Assembly: GCA_026936325.1 (NCBI GenBank)
Contig: JAPTHN010000072.1
Coordinates: 1,155,369-1,219,368 of the forward strand
Length of the DNA: 64,000 nucleotides
From: Platynereis dumerilii
Taxonomy: Eukaryota > Annelida > Polychaeta > Phyllodocida > Nereididae
Reading direction: 5' to 3'
Part shown: positions 10,841 through 23,669 of the stretch, piece by piece
How positions within the stretch are numbered: the stretch's first letter is position 1
How the letters are laid out: each line of letters begins with the position of its first letter
Translations under genes and position numbers: made by a program
Notes under the pieces: model-generated
Databases searched by the model: none
Seen by the model: only the letters and a program-made list of their open reading frames with translations
Told to the model about the DNA's origin: nothing

Positions 10841-12585
10841 GCAAAGAATGTAGTAGAGGCTATACAGATGCCTGAAAAACTTGTAAAATGAGCAATTTTC
10901 AAAGCTCTGCTGATTCTGGAAAATTGGCCAATCAAGCTGAAATGTTCAGGATGTTGACTTTTGGAACACACGACAAGCCTTTATCAGACATTATACTGAC
11001 AGAGTGGTGGAAGCCACTTGTTGAACTGAGACAATTTTTTGAGATAAAACTTCTCACATGTATTATCTAGGGTTGACCTGACCCAGGATAAATTCCTGCG
11101 AGACATTTGATGAATTATATCTTTCCGACACAACCATAACTGGCAGCTGCAATGAAACACCCCTTTGCTCCTTTAAAATATGTATATTTAGCTCAAGAAG
11201 AGCTCGGAGGTCAAGAAAATTCTTTTAATGACCCCAGCAGAAAGCTGACATTTTAACAAAGGACTACAAAGAGTGTCCCATATATCATCTGAGACCACTG
11301 GGACAGAGCCCTTCATATGTGTCACAGTCACAAACGCCTTCAGGCACGACCTTCAGCAGATTCATGAGCATAGAACAATAAAATACAATATAAAATGAGT
11401 GATTTGATACATAGTTGTCCAAGAGTTGCCTTTAACCCTGTGCACTTATACAAGTACTGTGAGATGAATTCGGTGACAAGAAACTCAGGCAATAGCAGCC
11501 TGAGTTTGTCAGTTGCTAAAACCACAAGGAGATGGTATCTTGAAGCACTATTTTCCATTGAAAGAGCCCTTAAACAAAAATTTCCAAATACAGCTTGTTA
11601 ATTCACTCTATATAATCAAGGAGTAGATGGTATCTGCCATCAGATATGGTTTGTAAATAAAATTATAGCCCATTATATTACAGTGCATTTTAAATCGGGC
11701 TGATTTGACAGTATGAGGATGTCACAATGTTTCATATATTGATTATTTGCACCTATTTAACCTGCTTGACAATATAATAAAGCTTTATCGATTTATTTTA
11801 TATATAAAAAAATTCATCATCACTTAATTTATTTCCAATGTTGTCTGTGAGGGCCTCTGATGTCAATATACGAAGACATACTTACCTGTTGAAATTGTGT
11901 GTGGTTTCTGTATTAATATTATAGATGCAATATTTTTAGTCTGACATTGTTTCAGGAACTAGCAATCCATCAAACCTCCCACTTGCTTTTCAAGCAAGCT
12001 TCCTCATCTACAAGATAACAAAGAAGTTTGAACGATTTCCTGTTTTGCATATATGCACACTTCCTGTGTTGTAAGGCTTCCTGTATTGGAACAAGTGGGT
12101 TGTAGCAGTCTAAAAGAATCCTGCCAAGACCCAAAAGTTTTTTTTTCTCCGTCAGTTTTTTTCACGTGTTCACCACAATGACTAGGGATTAAGGGTGTCG
12201 TTTCCAAATTCAACATTTTTATCATTTGGACCTGGATTTGTTTTGAATCATGAACTCACAAACAATTTTGGATTTATATTCGAAACACAATGAAACAAAT
12301 TATCAAATTTATAAATATAAAGGCCATCTCAACGCACTCTACAGTTACATCCTTGGCAGGTCTGCTCAAGCATGAGCCCTTCTCAACTCCCATGTAAGCA
12401 TACAGCCAGGCAGTCTTCTTCAGTGCCACAATGCTGAATGACTCTTACAATAGTAATCACTGGCAATGCTTATAGCCAAATACCCATTTAAACCTGGGGG
12501 AATGGAGAAAACAGTTATGGAGGATCTGCTCAATCCCTCCTTGCCAGGCTGCATAACATTGGACAGTCACAGTCAGCAGGCAAGT
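10841..12585. other. Mostly featureless; short local-repeat remnants
   Basis: No supported gene. Around 11,520-11,720 there are decayed pieces of the local repeat (GATGGTATCTGCC, GTAAATAAAATTATAGCCCA). These resemble 12,935-13,090 and 19,490-19,640. Confidence 0.5.
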
Positions 12586-12782
12586 TGATGGATGGATGGA
12601 TGATTGGGGCTTTACGTCCTGTATTTATGCACTTGAGAGGCTAATTAGGACAGGGGGAGGACACGGCAATGAGGCGAAGGATGATTGAAACAGCCGTCCA
12701 ACATAGGCCCAGGTGACCCGGCAAGAGCCGGATTTGAACCCTGGACCCAGCGATTGGCCAGCAGACAAGTACCAGCACCTAA
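12586..12782 (-). mobile_element. tRNA-derived SINE
   Basis: Read on the - strand, a tRNA-like head begins near 12,782 and includes a consensus B box (GGGTTCAAATCC). It is followed by a unique body ending ACGTAAAGCCCCAATC and a (CATC)n tail (12,586-12,605 on +). It cannot fold as an intact tRNA gene over its length and the tail is retroposon-like, so it is called a SINE, not a tRNA. Confidence 0.75.
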
Positions 12783-12869
12783 TAACACCTGATAAACCAT
12801 TATGGTTTTGCTAGAGTCTCTTTTAAGCTTGCACATTTAAAAATAGGCCTAGGATGTTTGCAGAGTCAG

Positions 12870-13100
12870 CTGCAAAGAAAAAGCTTGCACTGCAGGCTAT
12901 AAGTTTCATCTATGTCCCTTGTTCCTTGGCAAACAGATGGTATCTGTAATCTGAAACGGGCCCTAAACACAATCATTCTGCATAGAGCTTGAGCAGATGG
13001 TACATGTATCTGCCACATTGATATTTGGGCTGTAGATAAAATGATGCCACATTATATTGCATTAACTGGCTTTCTTAAATCTTCCTGACTTGGTAAGGAA
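12870..13100 (+). repeat. Local repeat fragment
   Basis: CAGATGGTATCTGTAATCTGAAACGGGCCC and GGGCTGTAGATAAAATGATGCCACATTATATTGC-like order of words matches 19,490-19,650. It is a diverged copy with no coding capacity. Confidence 0.55.
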
Positions 13101-13516
13101 GGGACAAAGTCAACCGGAAGTGGGACTGCCTACACTAAACCGAGCAAAGAATATTTGGATTCAAACCACAGTAATTTGAGACCACTAATACAAGGTCCAG
13201 ACACTGCTGAATAAAGTAGTATTTTTAAAAAATCAAGAAAAGACCCTCTGAAACTACAAGAATTTTAGAAGCTAAGAAACCAAGCAAAAAATTACAGTAC
13301 AAAGACAAAAAGAGACTACAAGAAGCCTAATTAACACTTTATTAACGGTACTGGGCACCACCTGAGCCTCTGACTGTATCATACATATACTGTCTGAGCA
13401 AACTGTGTTCAAGTTCAAGTTTTTCGCATATATTGTATACTGGAATAACAAAGGCAGCACCCTCAATATATGGCTATCCATCAACATGAAGACATGTAAA
13501 ACCACAAATCACTACA

Positions 13517-13755
13517 TATGGCAATTCTAAAGGTATGCTTAAATCAAATGGTAATTCTAAAGTATGCTTAACTCAAATGGCAATTCTAAAGGTATGCTTC
13601 AATCAAATGGTAATTCTAAAGGTATGCTTCAATCAAATGGCAATTCTAAAGGTATGCTTCAATCAAATGGCAATTCTAAAGGTATGCTTCAATCAAATGG
13701 CAATTCTAAAGGTATGCTTCAATCAAATGGCAATTCTAAAGGTATGCTTCAATCG
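13517..13755 (+). repeat. 30-bp minisatellite (about 8 copies)
   Basis: Unit GGTATGCTTCAATCAAATGG plus CAATTCTAAA, nearly perfect for the inner six copies and more diverged at the left end. Because 30 is a multiple of three, two + strand frames stay open and encode 10-residue repeats (MLQSNGNSKG). No start context, signal or flanking coding sequence supports a protein. The repeats abut without unique spacers, so it is not CRISPR-like. Confidence 0.95.
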
Positions 13756-13759
13756 AATG

Positions 13760-14400
13760 TACAAGGGAGAAAATATTGCCAGTTCTGCAATTTTTGCTAA
13801 TCTGCTTTTTGACAACATATATAAAAAAATTGTGAAAAAAAACAACAACGTTGTAACCTTATGTATATAAACTGCAAATGCAACCAACAGCACCAAGTCG
13901 GATATACTAAACCTGATGTGGAGTTCTTAATGACCTGCTTTCAGTACCTCAATTAAAGTAAAAAGCAGGGATGATAATGATGGGTGGGGCACAGAGTAAC
14001 TATAGATCATTACAACCACAAGAATGTTACAGACTATTGCGCAGTTAAAAAAATTTCACGAACTGAATTATCTCAGTGCATGAAAGACGCTTAGTAGCAG
14101 AGTAGGCCTGTCCCTTCTGTGGTCAAGAAGTGGTCATTCATAGGGGTGCGGTCTCACCTTGGCCTGTAAAATACACTAAATACAGGGTGCTTTGTGCGTC
14201 TGAAAGGCGTTCACATACGGCAAGTTGGACTTATAACAGAGGGTCTCATGTTGATGCAGCGAACTGTTGTAGTAGTAGAAGTTTTTGTTATCATTGGTGC
14301 AAGATAAACATCAGAGTCTATGTTTCCAAAAATATAATTTATTAGATTTCATATTTCAGAAGTTATTACCAATTCCTTTGAGAAATGGCTTTAGACATGC
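13760..14400. other. No gene seen
   Basis: AT-rich sequence. No supported feature. Confidence 0.5.
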
Positions 14401-14560
14401 TTATAAAAGAATCGATAAAATTTACTTTCAATTACTTCAAACTGTTAGGGTTTATTATAAATGCAGTTTAAAATCAGACAGGGCTGGCAGATGTGGTTAA
14501 AGTACCAACAGCTTGCAGCCGTAACTAATTTGCTTAATAATATATCATTGTCTAGATGCT
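14400..14560 (+). repeat. Local repeat fragment
   Basis: A block around GGGCTGGCAGATGTGGTTAA ... CAACAGCTTGCAG is shared with 20,310-20,360, 25,770-25,820 and 44,750-44,810. Diverged, noncoding. Confidence 0.6.
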
Positions 14561-14662
14561 ATCTGTCTGAAGCTCAGTCACTATACCAGCTTGAATAAAC
14601 TGCTAGGCGGTGAATCCTTCAATACTGCTCAATCGTTATGGAACTTAGAAGGTATACAGGAT

Positions 14663-15122
14663 TAGGGATGCACGGATATCCGGCACAGTATCCGGTATCC
14701 GGCCGGATAGTGGAATTTGCAGGATATCCGGTATCCGGCAAAATGAGGGTATGAGAACCGGATATCAGAACCGGATATCTGGCATGTTCAAAACTTAATG
14801 AAAGGCTAAAATTTTGATAATAACCAAAGGAAAGTTACCACGACAGAGTCAACAACATTATTTCACCATCTTCAAAATCAGAATTCAGTTACAGAACAAA
14901 ACGAAAAAATTCCATCAGAGGAACAGTCCTCCTGCCGGACCGATATGTCTCAGCTCTCATAAAAAATATTCATAATCAACCACAAATGTCGAAAAACTTC
15001 CTTTTTCGCATGTTTACTATCCGGTTCCAACTATCCGGTTTTCTATCCGGTATCCGGTAGTTGGTGTTGCCGGATTATCTGGTATCCGGTATCCGGCTAT
15101 TTTCACTATCCGTGCATCACTA
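14663..15122. mobile_element. hAT-type MITE (460 bp) with 8-bp target duplication
   Basis: Terminal inverted repeats TAGGGATGCACGGAT (14,663) and ATCCGTGCATCACTA (to 15,122) are flanked by a perfect 8-bp duplication TACAGGAT (14,655-14,662; 15,123-15,130), diagnostic of hAT. The ends are packed with TATCCGG/CCGGATA units, at least eight at each side, probably binding sites for the transposase in trans. No coding region. Confidence 0.93.
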
Positions 15123-15130
15123 TACAGGAT

Positions 15131-15490
15131 ACAGCACAAAGCTGCACACATTTGGCAGTCTCATACCACATTCTTCAAAAGAATCACAGTATGTTTGACT
15201 GACAAATGTAGTTGATGCAGAAGTCAATGAAGTTTTAAGCTCTTTTTGAGCATGGAATTGACTATTGCGATCTGAGCTGTGCCTACCAGATGATCAGTGG
15301 GGGAAGGAGGGGCACTATGGACTTTCTTGGAAAAAAAGAAAGTTTGTTTGACACATGAAACAAAACTAAATAGGGATGTACGTATACATAATTTTGCCTT
15401 GAAATGGCGCACTGCATTATATCTTTCCGGAGTGTCCGTAAAGAGTCTTTTGGTCGCACATGTACACAAGAGCACATAAAAGAAAATAAA
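15131..15490. other. No gene seen
   Basis: AT-rich sequence with short chance frames only. Confidence 0.5.
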
Positions 15491-15679
15491 AGTGGATCAC
15501 TCCGACTGCTGTAAGTCTACAAGCCAACCAGACTTCCGCACTTAAGAGGACAGCGCATAGGCCCTATGTCTAATCCATGTTTGATAATCTTATCATTTTT
15601 TGAAAATAGAAATCAGCAAAACTATGACATTGCACAATTTTGTTTAAAATGATTATGGTTGGCGGATAAACAGATAATA

Positions 15680-16677
15680 CGAGGGGCGTTCAGAAAGTTC
15701 GAGGCTTTTTTTTATATGGACACTTATTTTCAATCTAGAACTACGAATTTTTCACAGGATGAATATCGGCATATTTGGAATGGATTTACAGAATTTTGGA
15801 CAATTTGGACGTTTTTAAGTTATTCAGTGATTGCCATGGAAACTGAAAGTTCAGCTACTTGAGGCAGATAATACTGGAACCACTAAAGCCAATGAATTTT
15901 AGCTGTGAGAGACATCTCTCTATCACTTGCATTTGTGAGATTGACAATATTTGACACAAGACAGATAATATTAGCCTTAAAAAATACTCCCAAGCTCACC
16001 AAAAGCATTGATTCATACACCTGACCCATTGAAGTAAATGTTCCTTGAAGTCCTCCATACAAAGTTCTGTGAAAGAATTTCGGTCATCCAAAGCCTTTTC
16101 TCCTCCAGTGCCTTAAACTAGCCCCCATGGACTAACGTAAGGGAAAACCAGGACTTACGTAAAGCAACATGTCACAGGAATAGCTAGGATGGATAATGCT
16201 TTCCATTTTGGTCCTTTGTTCAGTCTAGTGAATCCATGCCTTCACAAGTCCTTATGTAGTCAGGGAAACACACCTTTGCCTCCTGAAATTCCCTCGTCAA
16301 ATCTGACATGCAGGAGTGCTTTCCTACATGGGTTCAGTGTAAAAATACACACATTTGATGTGCTTGAAAGCATATCTAGAAGCTAATACCATATTTCTTG
16401 TGTCAAATATTGTCAATATCACTAATACAAGTGACAGAGAGAAGTCTTTCACAGTCACAATTTCTTGGCATTCTTGGTTTCAGTGTTACCTGCCCCAAGA
16501 AGCTGAACTTTCAGTTTCCATGGCAACCACAGAATGACTTAAAATTGTCCAATTTGTCCAAAATTTTGGAAATCCATTCCAAATATGCTGAATTTTATCC
16601 TGTGAAAAATTCATATTTCTAGACTGAAAATAAGTATCCATATGAAAAAAAGCCTCGAACTTTCTGAACGCCCCTCG
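15680..16677. mobile_element. Mariner-type element with ~290-bp inverted repeats
   Basis: The ends CGAGGGGCGTTCAGAAAG and its inverse are flanked by TA on both sides, as for Tc1/mariner. The inverted similarity runs about 290 bp in from each end (15,680-15,975 and 16,385-16,677), leaving about 400 bp of unique centre with no recognisable transposase. It is therefore a long-TIR non-autonomous element. X-box-like sites lie symmetrically in the arms (ATTGCCATGGAAAC 15,830; GTTTCCATGGCAAC 16,514). Confidence 0.92.
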
Positions 16678-16869
16678 TACTTATTGATGTGTGGATCCAT
16701 TTGTAAAGCAACTGATCTGACATTCAAAATGTCCTGTTAAGACAACTGAGAAAAAAAATGCTTCTCTTCTATTATCTGCCCATTACATGTACAATGACGT
16801 CAACAGATGAATGGTGTATATGACAAGTTCTTATTGCACAATTATGCTTGATATTTCTATTAATTTTTC

Positions 16870-17388
16870 TAATCATAATTTGACATTGTAATGCTCTCAA
16901 TCTATCATTCTCATTATTTCAGACATACAATTTGGGGACTGAATGATAGTAATGTTTTCAGAAATCTGTCTTCAGAGACCATTCATCATCAATTATTTTG
17001 CATCACATTCCAAGAAATTCACCACAGAGAGAATGGAAAAACAAGTCCTTTCTTGGAAGGCTAAATGATTTTGAGACATTGATTCAGCAATGATTATTAA
17101 TCTTGTATATTTAGGTCTATGTCACAGATTTCTGATTCATCATGCAGGTGGAAGTTGAAATCTGCAATGGAATCGCCGTTGGCTCACTCTTATATGTCCA
17201 AGATATGGTTCAAATTGTGCTGTAACTATTGTTACATAACAGGTGTGGAGGGGAGCCTGGGGGCAGATGATGCAATGATCTTTAGGCCTTTAGATAACCT
17301 CAGGATTTGGTGGGAGTGGGGTTTGAAACCACATCCTAGTACACAAAGGTCAAACCTGCTAGCCACTGAACTCCTGTTCTGGGCATGA
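16870..17388 (-). mobile_element. SINE-like repeat with tRNA-type head
   Basis: On the - strand it begins AGGAGTTCAGTGGCTAGCAG and has a B-box-like GGTTTCAAACCCC about 45 bases later, followed by a roughly 430-bp body. Sister copies are at 22,345 and 42,956 on +. The head resembles tRNA promoter boxes A and B. The body is part of the longer local repeat, so it may be a SINE frozen inside that repeat. Confidence 0.5.
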
Positions 17389-18900
17389 TTATATTAATAG
17401 AAGATCTCCAAATATGGAAGTAAGACTTTTTTTAGACATTATTTTAAGTACCTGATGTACATGTACAAAGAAAAAGAATACTTGCTTTGTCGATATCATG
17501 CAACCAGAAAATGCTGGCCTTAGTATCCATCTGGCATGTTGTTTTACATCGCCAGATCTATCGTACTGATATACAATAGCCCACAATATACAAAGCCCAC
17601 ACAACCAGATTCTTTTTAGCAAAAAACATACTTGTACCGGATTGAATTTGAGATTTGAAAATGCTGTAAAATTATGTGTCAAAAACCAAAAACCAAGTAA
17701 GTGGGCATTTGGCACAAATTCAGAAAGATATACTTTACTCATTCTATAAAACATTTTGCTGCAATAAAAAATATCAATATGGAATTTCCTAATAATTTAC
17801 TTCCGACACACATTGTCATACATATCAGTACAGAACAAGAGAAGTACCCTTAAAAAGGGTACTGTATCGATCTTACCATGAACCTGAAGGTATGTGGCAT
17901 GCAATAAAAAGTTTTAATATCTTAAAGTTGGCATTTCTATGAAATAAATACCCCTAGAAAAAAATTCCAAAGCCCCTCCCCTTGTTTCATGAAAATATTA
18001 CATAGCCAAGGGTGAGTAAAAAAAACTTTATTATGTAAAACCACCTGTTTGGCTATTAGTTAGTTAATTGCTACATGTACAGTGTACATGTTATTCAGCA
18101 CTATTTAAGAGTGAGTGAAATCAGGCCTGAAAGATACCCCCCCCCCCCAACAAAAAAAAATCATGAATCTGCCACTGGTTTGCTGTGGAACTTTACATCA
18201 TGCGCCGAAAAGCTTATTGCGAAGTTAATATTGCAAATAGAGCAAAATGAATAAGTGCATTGAATTCGGAGGAGTTTACTTGATATATTCATGTTTTTAA
18301 ATTTTGAAAATCGGACGTTTATTAAGGATTTTAGGCCTAGTTTTGCATTGAGCCCCTTCTAGAAATTGTACACAATTTTTGATGACGTTTCGACCGGAAG
18401 TCTCGTCTGTAGATTTCCCTTACCTTGATGAATCGATGTACTATTAAGAATACTTACATGTACGTTTTTTCATAGGTTAAGACATCGATACAAAAACCTT
18501 TCCCTATCAGGCTGCAGGAAGTAGTAGAGCATATCTGAAACTGTTTGTACAATTACAGTCAAGATACTTCAAGTTTAAGTGGAAGGAGTCAATTGATAAT
18601 GATTTTGATCTGTACGGCATTACTTTCAGCAAACAACTCACTAGCACTTTTTCAGGTCAGATTACTTATGCATTTTCGAACAGATGGGATTTTAGATTCT
18701 TCTTGTGCAGTATTCCAATATCTTTACAGTTCTCAATTTTTCAGTCAAACTGTTCCAAAGTTTAGTGCTGTATAAGAAAATGTCCTAACTGATTCTTGTT
18801 GCATGGGGCATTGTCAGATCAACAGTCTGTATCATACATGACATTCTTGAGGGTGTAAGAATAAATTCTATGCCCTACCCATCTAAACATCCTTATTTGA
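17389..18900. other. No gene seen; one perfect hairpin
   Basis: AT-rich DNA. A 21-bp perfect hairpin AGTACCCTTAAAAAGGGTACT lies at 17,843-17,863 and a C10 run at about 18,140. Chance frames only. Confidence 0.5.
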
Positions 18901-20674
18901 TGCTTTGCTCTAAGCTTGTAGTTGGATGATCAACCTTGACATGGGGTCAGACTAATTGGCTTATTGAAGACATAAGGGGTGGTTTACTTGATAACAATGT
19001 GCTAACAGTGTGTATGATCAGACATGTGCCCACCGGCCACTGCCCCACCTACATAACAAGGAATGGAGCAACATTTGGTTAATTCCTATATTTTTGACAG
19101 TTTATAAGCCAACTCAAGGCCAAACTGTGTAGTTTCATGGTCTCAAATCTAGAAAGGGCGTATAAGGCAAAATGCAACGCTACAACCTGAATATGACAAA
19201 CAATTTTAAATTGGATGATTAAATGATTGATAGATAATATTAAGTTTTCGAGTCAGCACATACAAGTTTACATGATAGTACTTGCCCTCGGACAAGGAGC
19301 CCGATAATGTCATATTTTTCTATAGAGCATTTGATCAGCTCATAACAGCTTAACTTGCCTTTCGAAGTCATCTATGTCATGTTAAAACATCTAGCTATGT
19401 ATACAGGGCTAGTACAGGATCTCTCAACTAGTAGAAGCTACTCATTTATGAAATACCAATCTGAAGGCAAATCAGTCCTTTTGGCTGTGAGAGATGGGTA
19501 TCTGCCAATTGAAATGGGCCCCCATGTTATATCACAGATAATTATCATAGATTATCACTGCCTGTATACCATGAACAGATAGCATCTGCCTCCTGAAGTG
19601 GGCTGTAGACAAAATCATGCTGTACATTATATTTATTTGCCAGCTTGAATCCAACTCGATAAGAAAGTGATAAGTTCCAATATTGCATTCCTAACTTGAT
19701 TTGCGTTAATCTTGCTTCTATGGCAACATGTAATCACAAGAATTCTCATAAACCACCGGAATGCTTGCTACGTGACCCTACAGCCTATAGTACACATAGC
19801 CTATGTGTCTCATCATTATCAAGGTTAGAAGCTAGTAGCATATGAACACATGCGAATGATGTGGTCATTGCAGAAGGAAGAAATAAGATCAGTTAATTTC
19901 AAGGAAATAATGATGTCTGGTGCAGCTCTAATGAAGTTATAAAGTAAGGCTGACCATACGCAAGAGTGGCACCTCTTGCAGTAGAACTGTATAAGAAATT
20001 TTGTTTCGATAAACAAAAAAATCAAGTGTGTAGACTGGAAAAACATCATCCATCAATTAAATCTTGCTTCTGTAGTCCATTTTGAAACTGAGCAAGTGTA
20101 GATATTCATAATTATACAATGTACAGACAGCCTTAAAAACATCATGTTTTTCTACCAGGTCCTTCACGTGACACTGTCATCACTTCTTAAATTTTCAGGT
20201 ATCATGGATGTAACAAAAAATCATATTTAATTTTTACAAACATGGCAACATAAAACTATCTTCCTATCACTTCAAACTGTGTGAATAATAAGGTTTATCA
20301 TTTGCAATTGAAATCATATGGGCTGGCAGATGTTGTTAAAAGTTGCAACAGCTTGCTTCTAATTTTGTTATTGATAAATTGTGTCTGGATACTACAAGCA
20401 AGTGTGTCTGAAATGAAGTCAGATGATGAAGATGAAATCTGCTAAAAGGTTTACTATTTTCAAGACACATACAGAACAATCCAATACATTTGTCTTCGGA
20501 TCAAATGACACTATTTCAAAAATGGCAAAAATGTTCGCCAAGATATCCATTTACCCCTTTGAAGTACTAAACTGGCAAAAAGTGCAAGATATTAGTATCA
20601 TTCTCATTTGCAAATATGGAAGATATTGGCCTGAGTAGATCAAGATCTGATGTAGGCCTCTGTATTGCCAGATC

Positions 20675-20863
20675 CACTCTAAAAAATTTCAGACAAAAGT
20701 GGTTCTTTAGTTTGAAAATGGTTTTTTGAAAAACCAAATTTCAATGCAAAAAACCAACATGGATTTTTTTAAAAATCCATGTTGGTTTTGCATTGAAATT
20801 TGGTTTTTCAAAAAACCATTTTGAATCTAAAAAACCAATATTGTCCCGACATTTTTTAGAGTG
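20675..20863. mobile_element. Foldback MITE, CACTCTAAAAA family (189 bp)
   Basis: Almost a complete hairpin. CACTCTAAAAAATTTCAGAC on the left pairs with the inverse ending TTTTTTAGAGTG, and the arms meet near 20,770 (CATGGATTTTTTTAAAAATCC). A second full-length copy of the same 189-bp length is at 27,221 and half a copy at 46,551. No coding. Confidence 0.88.
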
Positions 20864-22344
20864 TAGTTCTTTGGGAATCCGATCAAAACATGCTGTGTCT
20901 TTCGCTTTCTTTCCTTTGATGAATTTGTCTTTTCTATTTCAATTACATCTACAGATCCCAACAATATCATTCCTTAATGGGGCAATGCCAGAATGGGCGT
21001 TTTCTCCTATGTCAAACCAGCAGGCTCATATTATATGTACAGTAATTAAGCATTTATAATTATTTAGCTGCCCTGAATTTCATTAAAACCAATTTATTTT
21101 AAATAGGATGATTATTTTAAAACACAATTACAGACGGACATCAAAACAACATTTATCTGATATTTTCTTTACTTTAGTCATTCCGGGACTTTTTGCGTCA
21201 AACCGGCGAAGTTGTTGAAATATTTATATTGATGGTTTCCTTCCTGATTTTCAAAGTTTTTCACTTTAGCCTTTCTGTGAAGGGGAATCTCTCCTTCCTG
21301 CCCAAGTTTTATTTTATAGCATCATTATATAAATGGGAGAACACCACCAAGGCTAATATTTGCCACTAACAAATTAAGGACAACTCATTGAAGGAATAAC
21401 TGATTTCAAGGACATAATCTTATTTATTGGCAGCCACAGAGACACATGCAAACTGGCCAAAGTACTGCCACCAAGTTCCTCTAAAGAAATAGCCCCCCAG
21501 AAATCATTTATGTCAAGACTACGTAGAAAGAATTTATTTATTTCATCAAAAAAAAACCGAGGATGAATGGTCTTCCTCTAACTGTAATGCGCAAAACAAA
21601 AAATGCGTAATACTACAGCTGAAGAAAACCTGGATATATAGTCAGATATAGGCTCAATTTCAGAATATTCCCAAATGCATTTGTTGATTTAAATACAGTT
21701 CTCCATTGTGTTAAGTTTTTGTTATAAATATTGATCGTTTAATCCTCACAGGAATGACATTTCCTGCTTAAATTCTTTAATTTGGTTACGCTTTTACAAA
21801 TATAAAGCATTGATAGGGTTATATTATGTGTCAGAATGTGTGTAAAACTACGTATGTGTTTTGGAAACACCATGTTGGTAGTAACTTGGTACTCAGTATC
21901 ATAGCACAATATGTTTAATAGAATGGGCATAACATATGAGTATTTCCAACTTCGCAAATGGCCACTTACTTAGTTTTATGTCTGAATAATTTTTTTATAC
22001 TTGTACAAATTTTATCTCCGGTTTTATCATGCAGAAGTATATCCTTGTGTATTGTGTGTTTGTATTTGTGAGTAACGCCTCCACAGCACCTAGCATATCT
22101 TTGTCAAAAAAGTATCTAGTTGTTTAGGCTTCGTATAATGTTTGCTATTCAGTACAAAAGATAAATTTGGCGATGTAGCATTACGTGCCAGATACAACTT
22201 ATGCCAGCTTTTCTTGCTTCTTCTATATCGACAATGCAATTGTTCTTTTGTCTTGGTACATCAGACAATAGAAAAACAAAACATTAAAAAAAGTCTTATT
22301 TCTTATTCGACAATCTTCTAGGGATGGAATTTTTCATATAAGGA

Positions 22345-22890
22345 GTACAGTGGTTAGCACGTTTGACCTTAGTGCACAATGGTGTGTTTTCACTCCCACC
22401 AATTCCCGAGGTTATCTAAAGGTCTAATGATCATTGCATTAACTGCCCTAAGCATCCAACCCCTTTCCCTACCACTTGTTACCCAACAGCAGTAGCAGCA
22501 CTATTTGAACCACATCTTGGACATATCCGAGTTAGCCAGCTGCGATTCCATTGCAGATTTCAACTTTCGTTTATGAATCAGACAGCTAGGCCTATGACAT
22601 TCATAGACCCAAAATGTAATAATAATGATTGTTGAATTGATGATCTCAAGCTTTCCAAGAAAGGACTTGTTTTTCCATTCTGTCTGTAGTAAATTTCTTT
22701 GAATGTGACGCAGAATAAAATTAACTGATCATGAACGGTCTCTGAAGACGGGTTTCTGAAAACATCACTATCATTCCCAAAAGTACATGTAACATGTCTG
22801 TGATATAATGAGAGATGAATTGAGAACTTTACAATGTCAAATTATGATAAGAAGAAAAGAGAGAGAAAAATTCTGCTTAATTGTGCTATA
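22345..22890 (+). mobile_element. SINE-like repeat with tRNA-type head, copy 2
   Basis: Begins AGGAGTACAGTGGTTAGCAC with a decayed B box near 22,390; sister of the copies at 16,870 (-) and 42,956 (+). A body block of about 110 bp around AAGGACTTGTTTTTCCATTC is identical to the 42.9-kb copy. Confidence 0.5.
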
Positions 22891-22897
22891 AGCACTT

Positions 22898-23097
22898 CAC
22901 TGTAAATTCTGAAATTCTGAGTTAGCTCAAATGATTGAGTGAGACAGTACACAATTTGTTTGAGCCATGATAGCTTGCTGTTTTGAGTTATGATAATCTT
23001 TATGTTGTTATAACTTGCAAACAACAAGCTATCTTGGCTCAAAGGAATTGTGCAACCATTTCACTCAATCAATTAAGCTAATTCAAAATTTACAGTG
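22898..23097. mobile_element. Foldback MITE, CACTGTAAATT family (200 bp)
   Basis: Near-complete hairpin from CACTGTAAATTC to AATTTACAGTG with arms containing GATTGAGTGAGA and AGCTTGCTGTTTTGAGTTAT. It is absent from the paralogous position near 43,455, where the flanks are joined, and a same-length copy in opposite orientation sits at 58,794. The matched flanking dinucleotides (TT here, TG there) suggest a 2-bp target duplication. Confidence 0.9.
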
Positions 23098-23669
23098 TTG
23101 TCATATACACCATTTATCTGCTGACGTCATTATTATGGGTATGTGTAATCAGCGGAAAATAGAAGAGAACCAGCTCTTTCTTGGTTGTCTTAACAGGACA
23201 TTTTGAATGTTAGAACAATTCTCTGACATCGGATCTACACTCAGATCAATGTCAAGCCATTATGTCATGATTTCGCATATGGGAAGTTTTCTCTTTTTCA
23301 ATTTAAAAAATATCATTTACACAAAATTGGTTGTTACGTAGTTTTGTCAATTTTTACGTTTAAAATTAATAAGATTACCAAGGATGGTTTAGAGATATGC
23401 ATTGTTCTCTTAAATGCAAGACAACCTGAATATCTACTAAAAGCTGTTTTCTTTAATGTGAACACAGTGATCAATCAGGACACTATTTCACTTTTCAGTG
23501 TATATATTTGCCCAATATGTTCCTCACATATAAGTCTGCATCCTTGGATGGTTCGATTTTCTTGTAACAATTTGCGATATTAATAGACATCTTAAAACAG
23601 CTGTAGCCCAAGATATAGGTCAACGCTCCATGAGGCTATTTTTACTCAAGAGGAAGTCAACCCAACTTC

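Larger units (their letters stand above)
15490..17388 (-). repeat. Local repeat family, inverted copy
   Basis: The reverse complement of 16,680-17,388 follows 22,340-23,240 and 42,955-43,580 closely. Shared blocks include AAGGACTTGTTTTTCCATTC, GAAATCTGCAATGGAATCGC and TGACGTCA. The similarity weakly continues beyond the mariner element to about 15.5 kb. An inverted copy shows that the family spread by more than simple tandem duplication. Confidence 0.7.

Noticed and set aside
12700-12782. tRNA gene suggested by a good B box
   Set aside because: The head is joined to a SINE body and a (CATC)n tail and I cannot draw a complete cloverleaf. The same reasoning applies to the heads at 17.35, 42.96 and 59.25 kb.
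13517-13755. Open frames with MLQSNGNSKG repeats, or a CRISPR-like array
   Set aside because: The 30-bp unit is a direct minisatellite without unique spacers, and open frames follow from a period divisible by three.
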